Assembly: GCF_900103365.1 (NCBI RefSeq)
Contig: NZ_LT629703.1
Coordinates: forward strand, 5,194,501-5,258,500
Direction of reading: 5' to 3'
Origin: Afipia sp. GAS231
GTDB taxonomy: Bacteria > Pseudomonadota > Alphaproteobacteria > Rhizobiales > Xanthobacteraceae
DNA length: 64,000 bases
Shown here: positions 26,872 to 36,035 of the stretch, piece after piece
Position numbering within the stretch: the stretch's first letter is position 1
How the letters are laid out: the number at the start of each line of letters is the position of its first letter
Notes under the pieces: generated by a model
The model's input: the letters and a program-made list of their open reading frames with translations, nothing else
What the model was told of the DNA's origin: nothing
Database searches by the model: none
Translations under genes and position numbers: made by a program

Positions 26872-28182
26872 ATGAACGCACATTCCTTCTCACAACTGAT
26901 CGCGTCGAAAACCACACACGGTCGTTGCCGGCTGTGCGACAAGGCTCTCAACACCAGCTTCATGGACCTCGGAATGTCTCCGCTGTGCGAGAGCTTCCTG
27001 ACGGCCGAGCAGACCGATGCGATGGAGCCGTTTTATCCGTTGCATGCGCTGGTGTGCGATAGCTGCTTTCTGGTGCAGCTCAAGGAATACGTCCAGCCCG
27101 AGCATATCTTCACCGAGTATGCCTACTTCTCGTCCTACTCGACCTCTTGGGTCGAGCATGCGCGGCGCTACTGCGAAATGATCAAGGCCCGCCTGGCGCT
27201 CGGCGCCAACAGCCGGGTCTACGAGATCGCCAGCAACGACGGCTACCTGCTGCAGCACTTCCTGCCGCTCGGCGTTCCCGTCACCGGCATCGAGCCGGCG
27301 GCCAACGTCGCCGAAGTGGCGCGCAAGAAGAACATCCCGACGCTGGTCGAGTTCTTCGGTCTCAGCCTGGCCGAGAGGCTGGCGTCCGAAGGCAAGACCG
27401 CCGATCTCATCATCGGCAACAACGTGCTGGCGCAGGTGCCTGACCTCAACGACTTCACCGCGGGCATGGCGCATCTGTTGGCGCCGCAGGGCGTGATCAC
27501 GCTGGAGTTTCCGCACCTCGAAAAACTCATCAACGAGAACCAGTTCGATACCATCTATCACGAGCACTTCTCGTACTTCTCGCTGGTTACCATCGACCGC
27601 ATGGCCAAGCGCCACGGCCTCAAGGTGTTCGACGTCGAGGAGATCGGCACCCACGGCGGATCGCTGCGGGTTTATCTCTGCCGCGACGATGCCGCGCATG
27701 CCGTTACGTCGAAGGTCACCGCATTGCTGGCCCACGAACGCCAGATCGGCTTCGAGGACATCGCGACCTACGCACGCTTCGCCGCCGGCGTTCACGACAC
27801 CAAGCGCAAGCTGCTGTCGTTCCTGATCCAGGCGAAGGAAAAGGGCGCCCGCATCTGCGGTTACGGCGCGCCGGGCAAGGGCAACACGCTGCTCAATTAC
27901 TGTGGCATCGGCACCGACTTCCTCGACTTCACCGTCGACCGCAATCCCTACAAGCACGGCCGCTACACGCCGGGCAGGCACATTCCGATCTATCCGGTCG
28001 AGGTCATCAACGAGGTCAAGCCGGATTATCTCTTCATTCTGCCCTGGAACCTGAAGAACGAGATCGTCGCCCAGATGCGCCATATCGGCGATTGGGGCGG
28101 CAAGTTCATCGTGCCGGTCCCGACCGTTCACGTCATCGATCCCAAGGAACTATCAAAGGAATTCAAGGAGCTTTCGAAATGA
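26872..28182 (+). CDS. NDP-hexose C-methyltransferase (TylC3-like)
   Basis: This 436-residue SAM-dependent methyltransferase has the three-part TylC3-like architecture. An N-terminal zinc-binding region has CRLCDK (residues 19-24) and CDSC (about 62-65). The central SAM domain shows YEIASNDGYLLQHF and GIEPAANVAEVA. The C-terminal domain contains ARICGYGAPGKGNTLLNY. The family C-methylates a 4-keto-deoxy sugar, usually at C3, creating a branched-chain sugar. Its stop codon overlaps the ATG of rfbF by 4 bp, so the two are translationally coupled, which ties the methylated sugar to a CDP-activated route (inference). Confidence 0.93.
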   Translation: MNAHSFSQLIASKTTHGRCRLCDKALNTSFMDLGMSPLCESFLTAEQTDAMEPFYPLHALVCDSCFLVQLKEYVQPEHIFTEYAYFSSYSTSWVEHARRYCEMIKARLALGANSRVYEIASNDGYLLQHFLPLGVPVTGIEPAANVAEVARKKNIPTLVEFFGLSLAERLASEGKTADLIIGNNVLAQVPDLNDFTAGMAHLLAPQGVITLEFPHLEKLINENQFDTIYHEHFSYFSLVTIDRMAKRHGLKVFDVEEIGTHGGSLRVYLCRDDAAHAVTSKVTALLAHERQIGFEDIATYARFAAGVHDTKRKLLSFLIQAKEKGARICGYGAPGKGNTLLNYCGIGTDFLDFTVDRNPYKHGRYTPGRHIPIYPVEVINEVKPDYLFILPWNLKNEIVAQMRHIGDWGGKFIVPVPTVHVIDPKELSKEFKELSK

Positions 28183-28976
28183 AGGTCGTCCTGTTCTGCG
28201 GCGGGCTTGGTACCCGCATCCGGGAATATTCGGAGAGCATTCCGAAGCCGATGGTGCCGGTCGGTCATCAGCCGATCATGTGCCATGTCATGCAGTACTA
28301 CAGCCAGTATGGGCATGACGATTTCATCCTTTGCCTCGGCTACAAGGCCAACGTCATCAAGGACTACTTCCTGAACTACCGGCAGACCGCCAACAGCGAC
28401 TGCGTCATTTCGGAGTTCGGCAAGAAGGTCGAGATCCTTGGCGACCGGCCGCCGGATTGGCGCGTCTCGCTGGTGGATACCGGCACCTGGCGCAACATCG
28501 GCGAACGCCTGATGGCGGTCAAACATCTGGTCAAGGACGAGGAAATCTTCCTCGCCAACTACAGCGACGGTCTGACTGACGCGCCGCTGCCGGAGATGAT
28601 CGAGAAATTCAAGGCCAGCGGCAAGATCGCCTGCTTCATTGCCATCCATCCGCCGATCAGCTTCCACCTGACCGAATTCGACGAAGACGGCTCGGTGCAG
28701 CGGATTCGTTCGAGCCAGGAATCGGACATCTGGATCAACGGCGGGTTCTTCATTTTCCGCAAGGAGATCTTCGACTTCATCCAGGAAGGCGAGGAACTGG
28801 TGCTGGAGCCGTTCAATCGCCTGATCGAGGGCGGCCACCTGATGGCGTACAAGTATGAAGGTTTCTGGCGCGCGATGGATACGCTGCGCGACCGGCAGGT
28901 CCTCGAGGACATGGTGGAGCGTGGCGATACGCCGTGGCGGATTCAGCAGACGCTGCCTGATATCAAGGCCGCGTGA
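28179..28976 (+). CDS. rfbF: Glucose-1-phosphate cytidylyltransferase
   Basis: This 265-residue nucleotidyltransferase makes CDP-glucose from glucose-1-phosphate and CTP. The N-terminal signature is KVVLFCGGLGTRIREYS with IPKPMVPVGHQPI. Further family segments are YSDGLTD and WINGGFFIFRKEIFDFI. The start is the ATG that overlaps the preceding stop (ATGA), preceded by AAGGAG at good spacing. The downstream PIG-L gene overlaps in turn (TGATG). CDP-glucose normally feeds a 4,6-dehydratase, and no textbook rfbG is found in the window. Confidence 0.94.
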   Translation: MKVVLFCGGLGTRIREYSESIPKPMVPVGHQPIMCHVMQYYSQYGHDDFILCLGYKANVIKDYFLNYRQTANSDCVISEFGKKVEILGDRPPDWRVSLVDTGTWRNIGERLMAVKHLVKDEEIFLANYSDGLTDAPLPEMIEKFKASGKIACFIAIHPPISFHLTEFDEDGSVQRIRSSQESDIWINGGFFIFRKEIFDFIQEGEELVLEPFNRLIEGGHLMAYKYEGFWRAMDTLRDRQVLEDMVERGDTPWRIQQTLPDIKAA

Positions 28977-29629
28977 TGAAAGGGCTGCAGCTTGCCAGAC
29001 CGGGCGAGCGTCTCTCGGTTCTCTGTCTTGGAGCGCATTCGGACGATATCGAGATCGGCGCCGGCGGCACGCTGCTGAGTTTGATGGAACGCGGGGTGCA
29101 GCTCGATGTGCACTGGTGCGTGCTGAGTGGCGGCGGCATCCGAGAGGACGAAGCCCGGAAATCCGCGGCGGACTTTCTCGCCAAAGCCGCCAAGGCCGAG
29201 GTCGAGGTGAAGTCGTTCCGTGACGGTTTCTTCCCCGAGCAGGGGGAGGCGATCAAGCAATGGTTCGAGGAACTGAAGCTCAGGGTGAACCCGGATCTGA
29301 TTCTGACTCACCGGCGCGACGATGCGCATCAGGACCATCGCAAGGTTTGCCAGCTGACGTGGAATACTTTCCGGGATCACCAGATCCTCGAATATGAAAT
29401 TCCGAAGTGGGACGGCGATATCGGCCAGCCCAATGTTTACGTGCCGGTGTCGGCTGAGGCGCTGAAGCGCAAGATCGAGTTGTTGATTTCGCATTTCGGA
29501 AGCCAGCGTTCCAAGAAGTGGTTCGACGACGAGACCTTTCGGGGTTTGGCGCGGATCAGGGGCATGGAGTGCTGCGCACCGGAGCGTTACGCCGAAGCCT
29601 TTTTCGGACGCAAGCTTGCCTTGATTTGA
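28976..29629 (+). CDS. PIG-L family deacetylase
   Basis: This 217-residue zinc-dependent LmbE/PIG-L N-acetyl-sugar deacetylase has the first metal motif at residues 20-27 (AHSDDIEI) and the second, HRRDDAHQDH, near 112-121. Length is normal. The start is the ATG in the TGATG overlap with rfbF, and a GTG one codon earlier is also possible. It probably deacetylates an N-acetylated sugar of the polymer or its precursor, creating an amine that a neighbouring transferase could modify (inference). Confidence 0.92.
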   Translation: MKGLQLARPGERLSVLCLGAHSDDIEIGAGGTLLSLMERGVQLDVHWCVLSGGGIREDEARKSAADFLAKAAKAEVEVKSFRDGFFPEQGEAIKQWFEELKLRVNPDLILTHRRDDAHQDHRKVCQLTWNTFRDHQILEYEIPKWDGDIGQPNVYVPVSAEALKRKIELLISHFGSQRSKKWFDDETFRGLARIRGMECCAPERYAEAFFGRKLALI

Positions 29630-29695
29630 AGTCCCGGTGCGGAATTCGCGCTGGTGAAATGCCCAGAGACTCAATTTTTTTGCGAGTAGAGCGCG

Positions 29696-30763
29696 ATGTG
29701 CAACGAACATTCCCCGCAGATCCACGCCGACGAGTGGGTCCAGGTCAAGTCGAAGGAGGAAATCCTGGCGACGCTGGATGCCAATGGCCGGCTCGACGAA
29801 CTGCCGTTCATGCCGGAGATGCTGAAATATTGCGGCGCCCGGGTGAAAGTCGGCAAGCGCGCGCACAAGACCTGCGATCCCGCACTCGGGATCGGCGGCC
29901 GCAAGATGGCCAACACCGTCCATCTGTCGAACATCCGCTGCAACGGCGCGGCCCATGACGGCTGCGAGGCCGGCTGCCTGATCTTCTGGAAGGAAGAGTG
30001 GCTCAATCCGATCGGGTCCAAACCGGCGAAGGTTGAAGCTGCGGAAGCGCCGCTCGCACCGACCGGCAATGCCGGATGCACCGAAGAAGTGCTGCATTCG
30101 AGCATCCGGGTTCCGATGGCGCCCGGCGAGACCGATCAGCTCTATGTCTGTCAGAACACGCAGATCAAGTTCGCCACCCAACCGCTGCCTTGGTGGGACG
30201 TGCGCCAGTACATCGAGGACTACACCTCGGGCAATGTGCGCCTGACCGAACTCGCGATCGGTCTGCTGTACTCGATGTACCGTACGGTCGCGGAAGCCGG
30301 CGTCGGCGTCGGTTCTGCGATGCGCTGGGCCTACGATCAATTCCAGCGCGCGATCGGCGGCGTGCCGTATCCGATCCGCCCCTACGGCGTGCCGAAGGGC
30401 ACGCCGGTGCCGCGCGCGACCTTGGATCTCGAAGTCGGCGAGAAGGTTCGCGTCAAGCCCTACAAGGAAATCCTGAAAACGCTGGATTCCACCTATCGGA
30501 ACCGCGGCCTGTATTTCGATGCCGAGATGGTGCCGTTCACCGAGCGCGAATATGAAGTGGAGCGCCGGCAGAAGCAGATCATCGACGAAGCCTCCGGCAA
30601 GATGATCAAGTTCAAGACCGACGCCATCATCCTCAAGGATGCCGTCTGCGAAGCCCGTTATGCGATCTGCCGCCGCTTCTGTCCGCGCGCGATCTATCCC
30701 TATTGGCGCGAAATCTGGCTGGAGCGCGTGCCCAAGACCGCGATCAAGGCGGATAACGTTTAA
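29696..30763 (+). CDS. Cysteine-rich protein with internal duplication, function unknown
   Basis: I do not recognise this 355-residue protein. It has no signal peptide or membrane helix and contains eleven cysteines. Residues 13-103 and 249-342 align over their whole length: both start with V-x-V-K, then E-I-L-x-T-L-D, an EM pair and a Cys triplet, and end W-K/R-E-x-W-L. The triplets are Cys82, 90, 94 (C-x7-C-x3-C) and Cys318, 325, 329 (C-x6-C-x3-C), plausible metal or disulphide sites. The central part (about 150-235) is aromatic-rich. It lies between the PIG-L gene (66 bp) and the flippase gene (12 bp), so it probably acts in polymer or sugar modification. Confidence 0.8.
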   Translation: MCNEHSPQIHADEWVQVKSKEEILATLDANGRLDELPFMPEMLKYCGARVKVGKRAHKTCDPALGIGGRKMANTVHLSNIRCNGAAHDGCEAGCLIFWKEEWLNPIGSKPAKVEAAEAPLAPTGNAGCTEEVLHSSIRVPMAPGETDQLYVCQNTQIKFATQPLPWWDVRQYIEDYTSGNVRLTELAIGLLYSMYRTVAEAGVGVGSAMRWAYDQFQRAIGGVPYPIRPYGVPKGTPVPRATLDLEVGEKVRVKPYKEILKTLDSTYRNRGLYFDAEMVPFTEREYEVERRQKQIIDEASGKMIKFKTDAIILKDAVCEARYAICRRFCPRAIYPYWREIWLERVPKTAIKADNV

Positions 30764-30775
30764 GGAACGATCGTT

Positions 30776-32293
30776 TTGGCTGAGCCCGGCGCCGACAAAT
30801 ATTTCACGGAAAACAAGGCCTATGCCGGCCTTGGCCGGGCGTCGCTGCACAGCGGCGTGATCTTCATCGCCGCGCGCGGCGCCAATATCTTCGTGCAACT
30901 GGCGTCGACGATTTTGCTGGCGCGGATTCTTAGTCCACATGACTTCGGTCTGGTGGCGATGGTGATTGCGCTGGTCGGTTTCGCGCCGATGCTGATCGAT
31001 CTCGGCACCAGCGAAGCGTCGACGCAGAAGACCCACATTACCCAGGCCGACATCAGTACCCTGTTCTGGCTCAACATCGCGGTAGCGCTGGTCCTCACCG
31101 TTCTGCTCGCCGGTGGCAGCAGCGCCGTTGCGGTGTTCTTTGGCGAGCCGTCCCTGACCGGCATCGCGCTGGTGTTGTCGGGCACGTTCATCCTGACGGC
31201 GCTGTCGACCCAGCATTACGCGCTGATGCGACGGGCAATGCAGTTCCGTCACATCGCGATGATCGATATCTCCGCCAATCTGATCGGCAGCATCGTCAGC
31301 GTCGCGATGGCGCTGACCGGCTGGGGCTACTGGTCGCTGGTCGCCAAGCCGATCGTGACCGCGGCGCTGACCGTCGTCTTCGTCTGGATGAGCTGCCATT
31401 GGGTTCCCGGACGGCCGCGTTTCTCATCTGATGTGAAGGAACTGGTCGGCTTCGGACTGGGCGTGACCGGCTTTACCATGACCGACTATCTGGCGAAATC
31501 GGCGGATCGGATTGCGATCGGCTATTTCCTCGGCGCAGGCCCGCTCGGCTATTTCCAGAACGCGTTCACGATCTACAGCAACCTGCTCAGCATTCTCACC
31601 GAGCCGCTGCACAACATCGCGGCCTCGAGTCTGAGCAAGCTCCGCAACGATGCCGACGAACTCAAGCGGTCCTGGACGCTGGCGCTGTCGACGTTGAACT
31701 TCTTTTCCGCGCCCGCCTTTGCGGTGCTCGCGGTGACCGGGCAGGATTTCGTGGTGCTGTTGCTGGGGCAGAAATGGGCACCTGCCGGCCCGCTATTGTG
31801 CATCTTCGCGGTGCGCGGCATTGCCCATTGCGTCGAGCGCACCATGGGATGGCTTCATGTCGCGGCCGGACGCGCCGACCGCTGGATGTGGTGGGGCGTC
31901 TACAGCGCCGTGTTCCAGCTGATGGCCCTGGCGGCCGGTCTGCCGTTCGGCGTTACCGGTGTCGCCATCAGCTATACGATCGCAATGTTTGTCTTGTTCG
32001 TCCCGGCGCTGGTCTATGCCGGACGTCCGGTCGGCATCGGCACAAAAGATGTGTTGCAGGCCGTCGGTCCCCAGACGGTCGCGGCGCTCACCGCCGTTGC
32101 CGTGGGCTTCGTGGTGCAACAGGAATTTCTCCGCGAGCTGTCCCAGTTCATGCGCGTTTTCCTCTCCGCCATGGTTTGCGCGGTGGCCTATTTCGCCGTG
32201 GTGATCGGTGTCTTCAGGGTCACCGATCCGCTGCGGCTGGTCCTTTCCGTGCTGCGCGACTTTCGTGCCGTTCGTTCACCCGTTAGTTCCTGA
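30776..32293 (+). CDS. Wzx-type polysaccharide flippase (MOP superfamily)
   Basis: This 505-residue protein has about 12-14 hydrophobic helices and the look of the lipopolysaccharide/oligosaccharide flippase (MviN/MATE-like) family: ARGANIFVQLASTILLARIL near the start and a DFGLVAM segment. It would move lipid-linked repeat units across the inner membrane for polymerisation. The start is a TTG supported by AAGGA nine bases upstream, and no ATG fits the first helix better. It lies 12 bp after the Cys-rich gene and 21 bp ahead of a small membrane protein, consistent with one operon. Confidence 0.9.
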   Translation: MAEPGADKYFTENKAYAGLGRASLHSGVIFIAARGANIFVQLASTILLARILSPHDFGLVAMVIALVGFAPMLIDLGTSEASTQKTHITQADISTLFWLNIAVALVLTVLLAGGSSAVAVFFGEPSLTGIALVLSGTFILTALSTQHYALMRRAMQFRHIAMIDISANLIGSIVSVAMALTGWGYWSLVAKPIVTAALTVVFVWMSCHWVPGRPRFSSDVKELVGFGLGVTGFTMTDYLAKSADRIAIGYFLGAGPLGYFQNAFTIYSNLLSILTEPLHNIAASSLSKLRNDADELKRSWTLALSTLNFFSAPAFAVLAVTGQDFVVLLLGQKWAPAGPLLCIFAVRGIAHCVERTMGWLHVAAGRADRWMWWGVYSAVFQLMALAAGLPFGVTGVAISYTIAMFVLFVPALVYAGRPVGIGTKDVLQAVGPQTVAALTAVAVGFVVQQEFLRELSQFMRVFLSAMVCAVAYFAVVIGVFRVTDPLRLVLSVLRDFRAVRSPVSS

Positions 32294-32314
32294 TCCAAGA
32301 CGTTGGGCATTCCG

Positions 32315-32788
32315 ATGAAACATTTCGAACGATTTCTTGTCGACCTTGACAGCGGCGCGTCGGGCGCGGTGTCCCGCGTGGCGCTGGGCCTGTGCATTCC
32401 GCCGCTGTTTCGCGCGTTGTCTGGGGGCGCTGACCGGATCTGGATCGACCTGGCTTTATTCCTCGCACTGTTGATCGGACTTCGCGTAGGTCCGGCCGTG
32501 CTGCGGAAGGCTTTGCCGTTTTCAGCTGAGGCAAAACAGATCTGGCTCGATCGTCGCCAGATCGCAAAAAAATATGACTGCTACCAGTGGCAAAAACTGT
32601 TCTGGGTCGGTCTCGGCCTGTTGCCCTATGCGGCCGTTAGCGGCGGGCTGCGAACCGGCGAATGGCTGTTGACGGCGATCTGCCTGATGGGTGGCGGCGC
32701 GGGTCTTCTGATCTGGCGCAAGATCAATGCGGCGCCGCCAGCGCCGCAGCTAAAAGCGCAAGTCCTTGCTAAAACAAGTGCTGGCTAA
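32315..32788 (+). CDS. Small membrane protein, unknown
   Basis: This 157-residue protein of unrecognised family has three to four hydrophobic segments (about residues 20-33, 42-60, 98-112 and 119-137) and a basic linker with QIWLDRRQIAKKYDCYQW. ATG 32315 is preferred over an upstream TTG. It directly follows the flippase gene and overlaps the stop codon of a convergent gene by 4 bp. Its location suggests an accessory role in assembly or export of the polymer, but nothing in the sequence proves that. Confidence 0.7.
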   Translation: MKHFERFLVDLDSGASGAVSRVALGLCIPPLFRALSGGADRIWIDLALFLALLIGLRVGPAVLRKALPFSAEAKQIWLDRRQIAKKYDCYQWQKLFWVGLGLLPYAAVSGGLRTGEWLLTAICLMGGGAGLLIWRKINAAPPAPQLKAQVLAKTSAG

Positions 32789-34173
32789 AAGCTGACCGGC
32801 TGCGCCGGCAATTCGCGGCATTCGGAATAGACCGAGCGGTCCTGCAGGTCGGCGCGCTCCAGGCATTGCGCGGTGTCGCTGACCGTGCCCGCGACGCTGA
32901 AGTCATAGGCCTGGTTCTTGAACATCAGAACGTAACGCCCTGGCGACAGCGTGAAATTCGGATCGGCTGCCCGGATCACGATCATCTCGCTGTTTGCCGG
33001 CACCGGCGCAATCCGCAGATCGACGGCTCCGCCGCGCACCGCCCAGGTGTCCTCGACGGTGATCGACTTCGGCTTACCGCCGGCGAACGCCGTCGCCTGC
33101 ATGACCTTTGCAACGATGCGCACCGAAGCGGTTTCGGGGACGCTGGTAGCCAGTTCACGGTGGTAGACGACGAACGACAGGTGTCCGTTGGCGAGCGGCG
33201 CCGGAGCCGGTTTCGATATCGTGCTCGAAATCGACACGCGCGCATCGGGAACGCGGATCGGCAACGGTTCGAGCGGCGTCAGTTGTCCGTCGCTGACGGC
33301 GTAGACGCCGTAGGTGTCGGGAGCCGCGAATGCCGGCATCTGGCGGGCGACCGGCGCGGCGCTCGATGGCGCCGCCGGCGCTGCCTTCGCCACCGGCCAA
33401 GAGACCTGCGAAGAGACGTGGACCAGCATATCCGCGACTTTTTGGCGCGCCGGCGTCAGCCAGGGCATTTCGCCCCAAAGCTTCATGGTGATGAAGGCGG
33501 TCCCGGCCAGCATCAGCACCGCAACCAATGCGGCCTTGGCGGCGAGATTCAGGCGAACGCCTTTGGCGCGGGTGGCAGGCTTGTTAGCGAGTTTCCTGAC
33601 GCCGGGAACGATCAACGGCGGCGGCGTTTTCGCGCGTGCCGGCGCGGCCTTGGTCTTCGCTTCGGCGGTGCCGGCGCGCAGGTCTGGCTGGGCCGGCTGC
33701 GGTCGCAGCTCCGGCGGGCGGACCTGGGATGGCGTCGGGCGAACGTTGTGCGAGACAGCGGGTGACTTGGTCCTGATCCCGAACTCCCGCGCGCTTGGCC
33801 CATCAAAGCCCTTGGCGCCGGAACGCCCGGTGTCGAGGCGCTGCATGCCCTTCAGTTCGCGCGCGATATCGAGAACCTCCTCGCGGAGACGCTGGAGTTC
33901 GACCTTCTGATGCTGCTCGGCGGTGCGAAGCTGATCGTCGTGTTCGATGCCGCCGTTGCGGCGCGGCCGATCTGACGAATAGGAATAGAAGGAGTCCGGG
34001 CTGCGCTCTTGCGCACCCGGGCTGCGCTCGTCAGCGGCGGCATGGAGTTCGCGGCGTTGAGGATCTGCCCGATGCCGTCGCGGCGCTGGCCGATATGGCG
34101 CGGTTGCCCCTTGCTGAAGGTCAGCCTCGGGACCCGGCCTGCGATGACCGCCACTGTACAGATTACGCTTCAC
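32785..34173 (-). CDS. Single-pass membrane protein, unknown
   Basis: This protein of about 462 residues is of unrecognised family. The N-terminal 200 residues are charged and Pro-rich with a short predicted coiled coil (VELQRLREEVLDIARELKGM). A single membrane helix follows (about residues 215-235, AALVAVLMLAGTAFITM), and then a C-terminal periplasmic beta-rich domain with three Cys near the end. The GTG at 34173 is chosen because a GGGG Shine-Dalgarno-like run precedes it, and a GTG at 34191 is the alternative. It could scaffold or regulate polymer export (context only). Confidence 0.65.
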   Translation of the reverse strand: MKRNLYSGGHRRPGPEADLQQGATAPYRPAPRRHRADPQRRELHAAADERSPGAQERSPDSFYSYSSDRPRRNGGIEHDDQLRTAEQHQKVELQRLREEVLDIARELKGMQRLDTGRSGAKGFDGPSAREFGIRTKSPAVSHNVRPTPSQVRPPELRPQPAQPDLRAGTAEAKTKAAPARAKTPPPLIVPGVRKLANKPATRAKGVRLNLAAKAALVAVLMLAGTAFITMKLWGEMPWLTPARQKVADMLVHVSSQVSWPVAKAAPAAPSSAAPVARQMPAFAAPDTYGVYAVSDGQLTPLEPLPIRVPDARVSISSTISKPAPAPLANGHLSFVVYHRELATSVPETASVRIVAKVMQATAFAGGKPKSITVEDTWAVRGGAVDLRIAPVPANSEMIVIRAADPNFTLSPGRYVLMFKNQAYDFSVAGTVSDTAQCLERADLQDRSVYSECRELPAQPVSF

Positions 34174-34372
34174 GGCAAACCCCAGAAACACAGGGACGTC
34201 GAGGCTGTGTCAGTCCCGAAAATTGGGGCTGTCACCGGAAGTAAGGAGCCGGCCGTCCGTTGCTCCACAATTCCACGAATTCGTTAACCATATGTTTCGA
34301 GGGTTCATTAACTTTCCGGCGCAGGCTGCGTCGAAAACGCATGCGTTGGCGGAATTTGAACGAGAGATGGAG

Positions 34373-35536
34373 CTATCCCTGCGACGCGATCCGGTCGAGC
34401 CGCTCGGCGCGAGCGTCCATGCCGTCGGCAGGCGGCAGGCCGAGAACATCGAACACGATGCGGATGCGGTGCAGCCAGTCGTGCCGACCCGCGGCTTCGC
34501 GGACGTTCCGGGCGCGAACCGTCTGCAACCGCGCCGGGTCTCGGTTCAGGTCGGCCAGGATATCGGCGACATCAGGGGAATCGAACGGCAGGTGGATCAC
34601 CGCGTCCGGCCAGTCGAACTGCCGCTTGAATTCATCGGTGCGCGGCGCCTCGCCGATCATCGCCGTGCCCGCGGCGACGCCTTCGTAGAAGCGTGCGGAA
34701 ATCTCGTCGCGGCCGGCCGTGAACTCGGGATTGTTGACGTGGCTGCGGTTGGCGATGAAGAAGTTGCTGTGCTTGAGGATCGCGGCCAGCATCAGCCGAT
34801 GTTCCCCAGCGTTGTCGACGCGGAAGGTGCGCTGCTTCAGGTCCGAGCCGCTCGCGGCCACCGTGTCGTAATAGTAGAAGGACTGCCGTCGTTCGGCGTC
34901 CGCCAGCAGCGCGCGGTGCGTGATCTCCGAGCGGCGGCCGATGTTGCAGACGTCGATCGGCCGCGGTTGATCCAGCGTCGCCGGCGCGAAACGCAGTACG
35001 TCCGTCGCCAGCGGCAGATAGCTGCAGGGCCGGCCGGTGATGCGCGCCACGTCGTCGACGCAATGCTGCAAGCCCAGAAAGATATGATCGAATTCGGACA
35101 GCAGCTCGAGCAGATATTCCGGCAGCTGATCGGTCCACACCTCGGTGATGAAGCAGGCGGCCTTGCGGCAACGCTGGCGCCAGTTCGGTAAAGTCGCCAG
35201 CGCATACAGTTCGAAGGCGTTGCTGAACACCGGGAAGAACAGTTCGTAATCGCGCTCCAGCGTCACCTTGCTCCGTGGCGAGGGTGCAAGCCGAAGTGCC
35301 GCGCGGGACGACCCGGTCGCGGCGCGCGCCAGCTTGTAGGCGCGTCGGGAGAATTCGATGGCGGGTAAATCGACAGCGTCGATGCGCTCGGCGCCTGTCA
35401 CGGCCTGGAACGTATCCTCGAACTCATAGGCGAGGCAGAACGCGACCAGATCGGAAATCCGGCGCTGCGATAGGAGCAATACCTTGCCGTGCACGAGCCC
35501 GCGCCTGCGATCAGTTCGACATGTGTGGTGCGACAA
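34373..35536 (-). CDS. Glycosyltransferase (GT-B, CgeB/GT1-like)
   Basis: This 387-residue protein has a C-terminal GT-B half like the glycosyl-transferase-1-2/CgeB group: DVCNIGRRS opens the domain, followed by NRSHVNNPEF and the donor-binding stretch ISARFYEGVAAGTAMIGEAP, with the conserved acidic residue before G-x-A-x-G. The N-terminal half is less typical. A GTG at residue 15 (35494) could be the true start because the preceding residues are poorly structured. It is the outermost sugar-transfer gene of the locus on this side. Confidence 0.82.
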   Translation of the reverse strand: MSHHTCRTDRRRGLVHGKVLLLSQRRISDLVAFCLAYEFEDTFQAVTGAERIDAVDLPAIEFSRRAYKLARAATGSSRAALRLAPSPRSKVTLERDYELFFPVFSNAFELYALATLPNWRQRCRKAACFITEVWTDQLPEYLLELLSEFDHIFLGLQHCVDDVARITGRPCSYLPLATDVLRFAPATLDQPRPIDVCNIGRRSEITHRALLADAERRQSFYYYDTVAASGSDLKQRTFRVDNAGEHRLMLAAILKHSNFFIANRSHVNNPEFTAGRDEISARFYEGVAAGTAMIGEAPRTDEFKRQFDWPDAVIHLPFDSPDVADILADLNRDPARLQTVRARNVREAAGRHDWLHRIRIVFDVLGLPPADGMDARAERLDRIASQG

Positions 35537-35844
35537 AAAAGCAACAAATCATGTTTCGGCCACAGTGACAATGCGGGCTGAGAGAACTCAACCGACACCG
35601 TTAATTCGATCTAATTCCAGCGGTCCGGCAACGTTGAGCTGAACGCAAGCCCGGCGCCTGGTTAAGAATGAGTTAACACGCTGTGGCTGCACGGACACGG
35701 TTGTGCAAATCGGTCACATGTACCGGAAATGTGCCGCCGTTCTTCCTGTGTTCGCCAGAGTTCATGATCGGATTTGCGGCGCGGGCGTATGCTGTGAGTC
35801 GGGTCACGGGCTTACTGGTGAATGCTTCCTTGGGGAGAACCGAC
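35537..35844. other. AT-richer intergenic stretch, no gene seen
   Basis: This divergent region lies between the glycosyltransferase and the zinc-ribbon gene. It has several TTAA-containing patches (around 35600 and 35660-35680) but no open frame that looks coding. Promoters for both flanking genes probably lie here. Confidence 0.5.
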
Positions 35845-36027
35845 ATGCCAGCCTACATCCATCATCACGACGACATCGAGCCGGCTTTCGTCATTTGTCC
35901 GAGTTGCGTCGGACTTCCGATGTTCGTGCGCGACGTCGAGCCGCATTGGAGCATGGCGAAGATCGACTTCACCTATGAATGCGCCGACTGCGGCGCGGAA
36001 ATAAAGCAGACGGTCGTCAAGCATTGA
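35845..36027 (+). CDS. Small zinc-ribbon protein
   Basis: This 60-residue protein has two Cys pairs, CPSC (residues 18-21) and CADC (about 46-49), spaced as in a zinc ribbon, and a His-rich N-terminus (YIHHHDD). The ATG at 35845 with GGGGAGAA upstream is preferred over the longer frame from 35683, which adds unlikely sequence. Its function is unknown. It ends just before a large palindromic repeat that can serve as its terminator. Confidence 0.72.
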   Translation: MPAYIHHHDDIEPAFVICPSCVGLPMFVRDVEPHWSMAKIDFTYECADCGAEIKQTVVKH

Positions 36028-36035
36028 TACGTTAC

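Noticed and set aside
26890..28131. 413-codon minus-strand frame opposite the C-methyltransferase
   Set aside because: It is an antisense shadow. The SAM and zinc motifs are on the plus strand.
28943..31399. 818-codon minus-strand frame across PIG-L, the Cys-rich gene and the flippase gene
   Set aside because: It is a mirror of high-GC coding DNA. The plus strand carries clear deacetylase and flippase motifs, and the frame has shadow-type composition.
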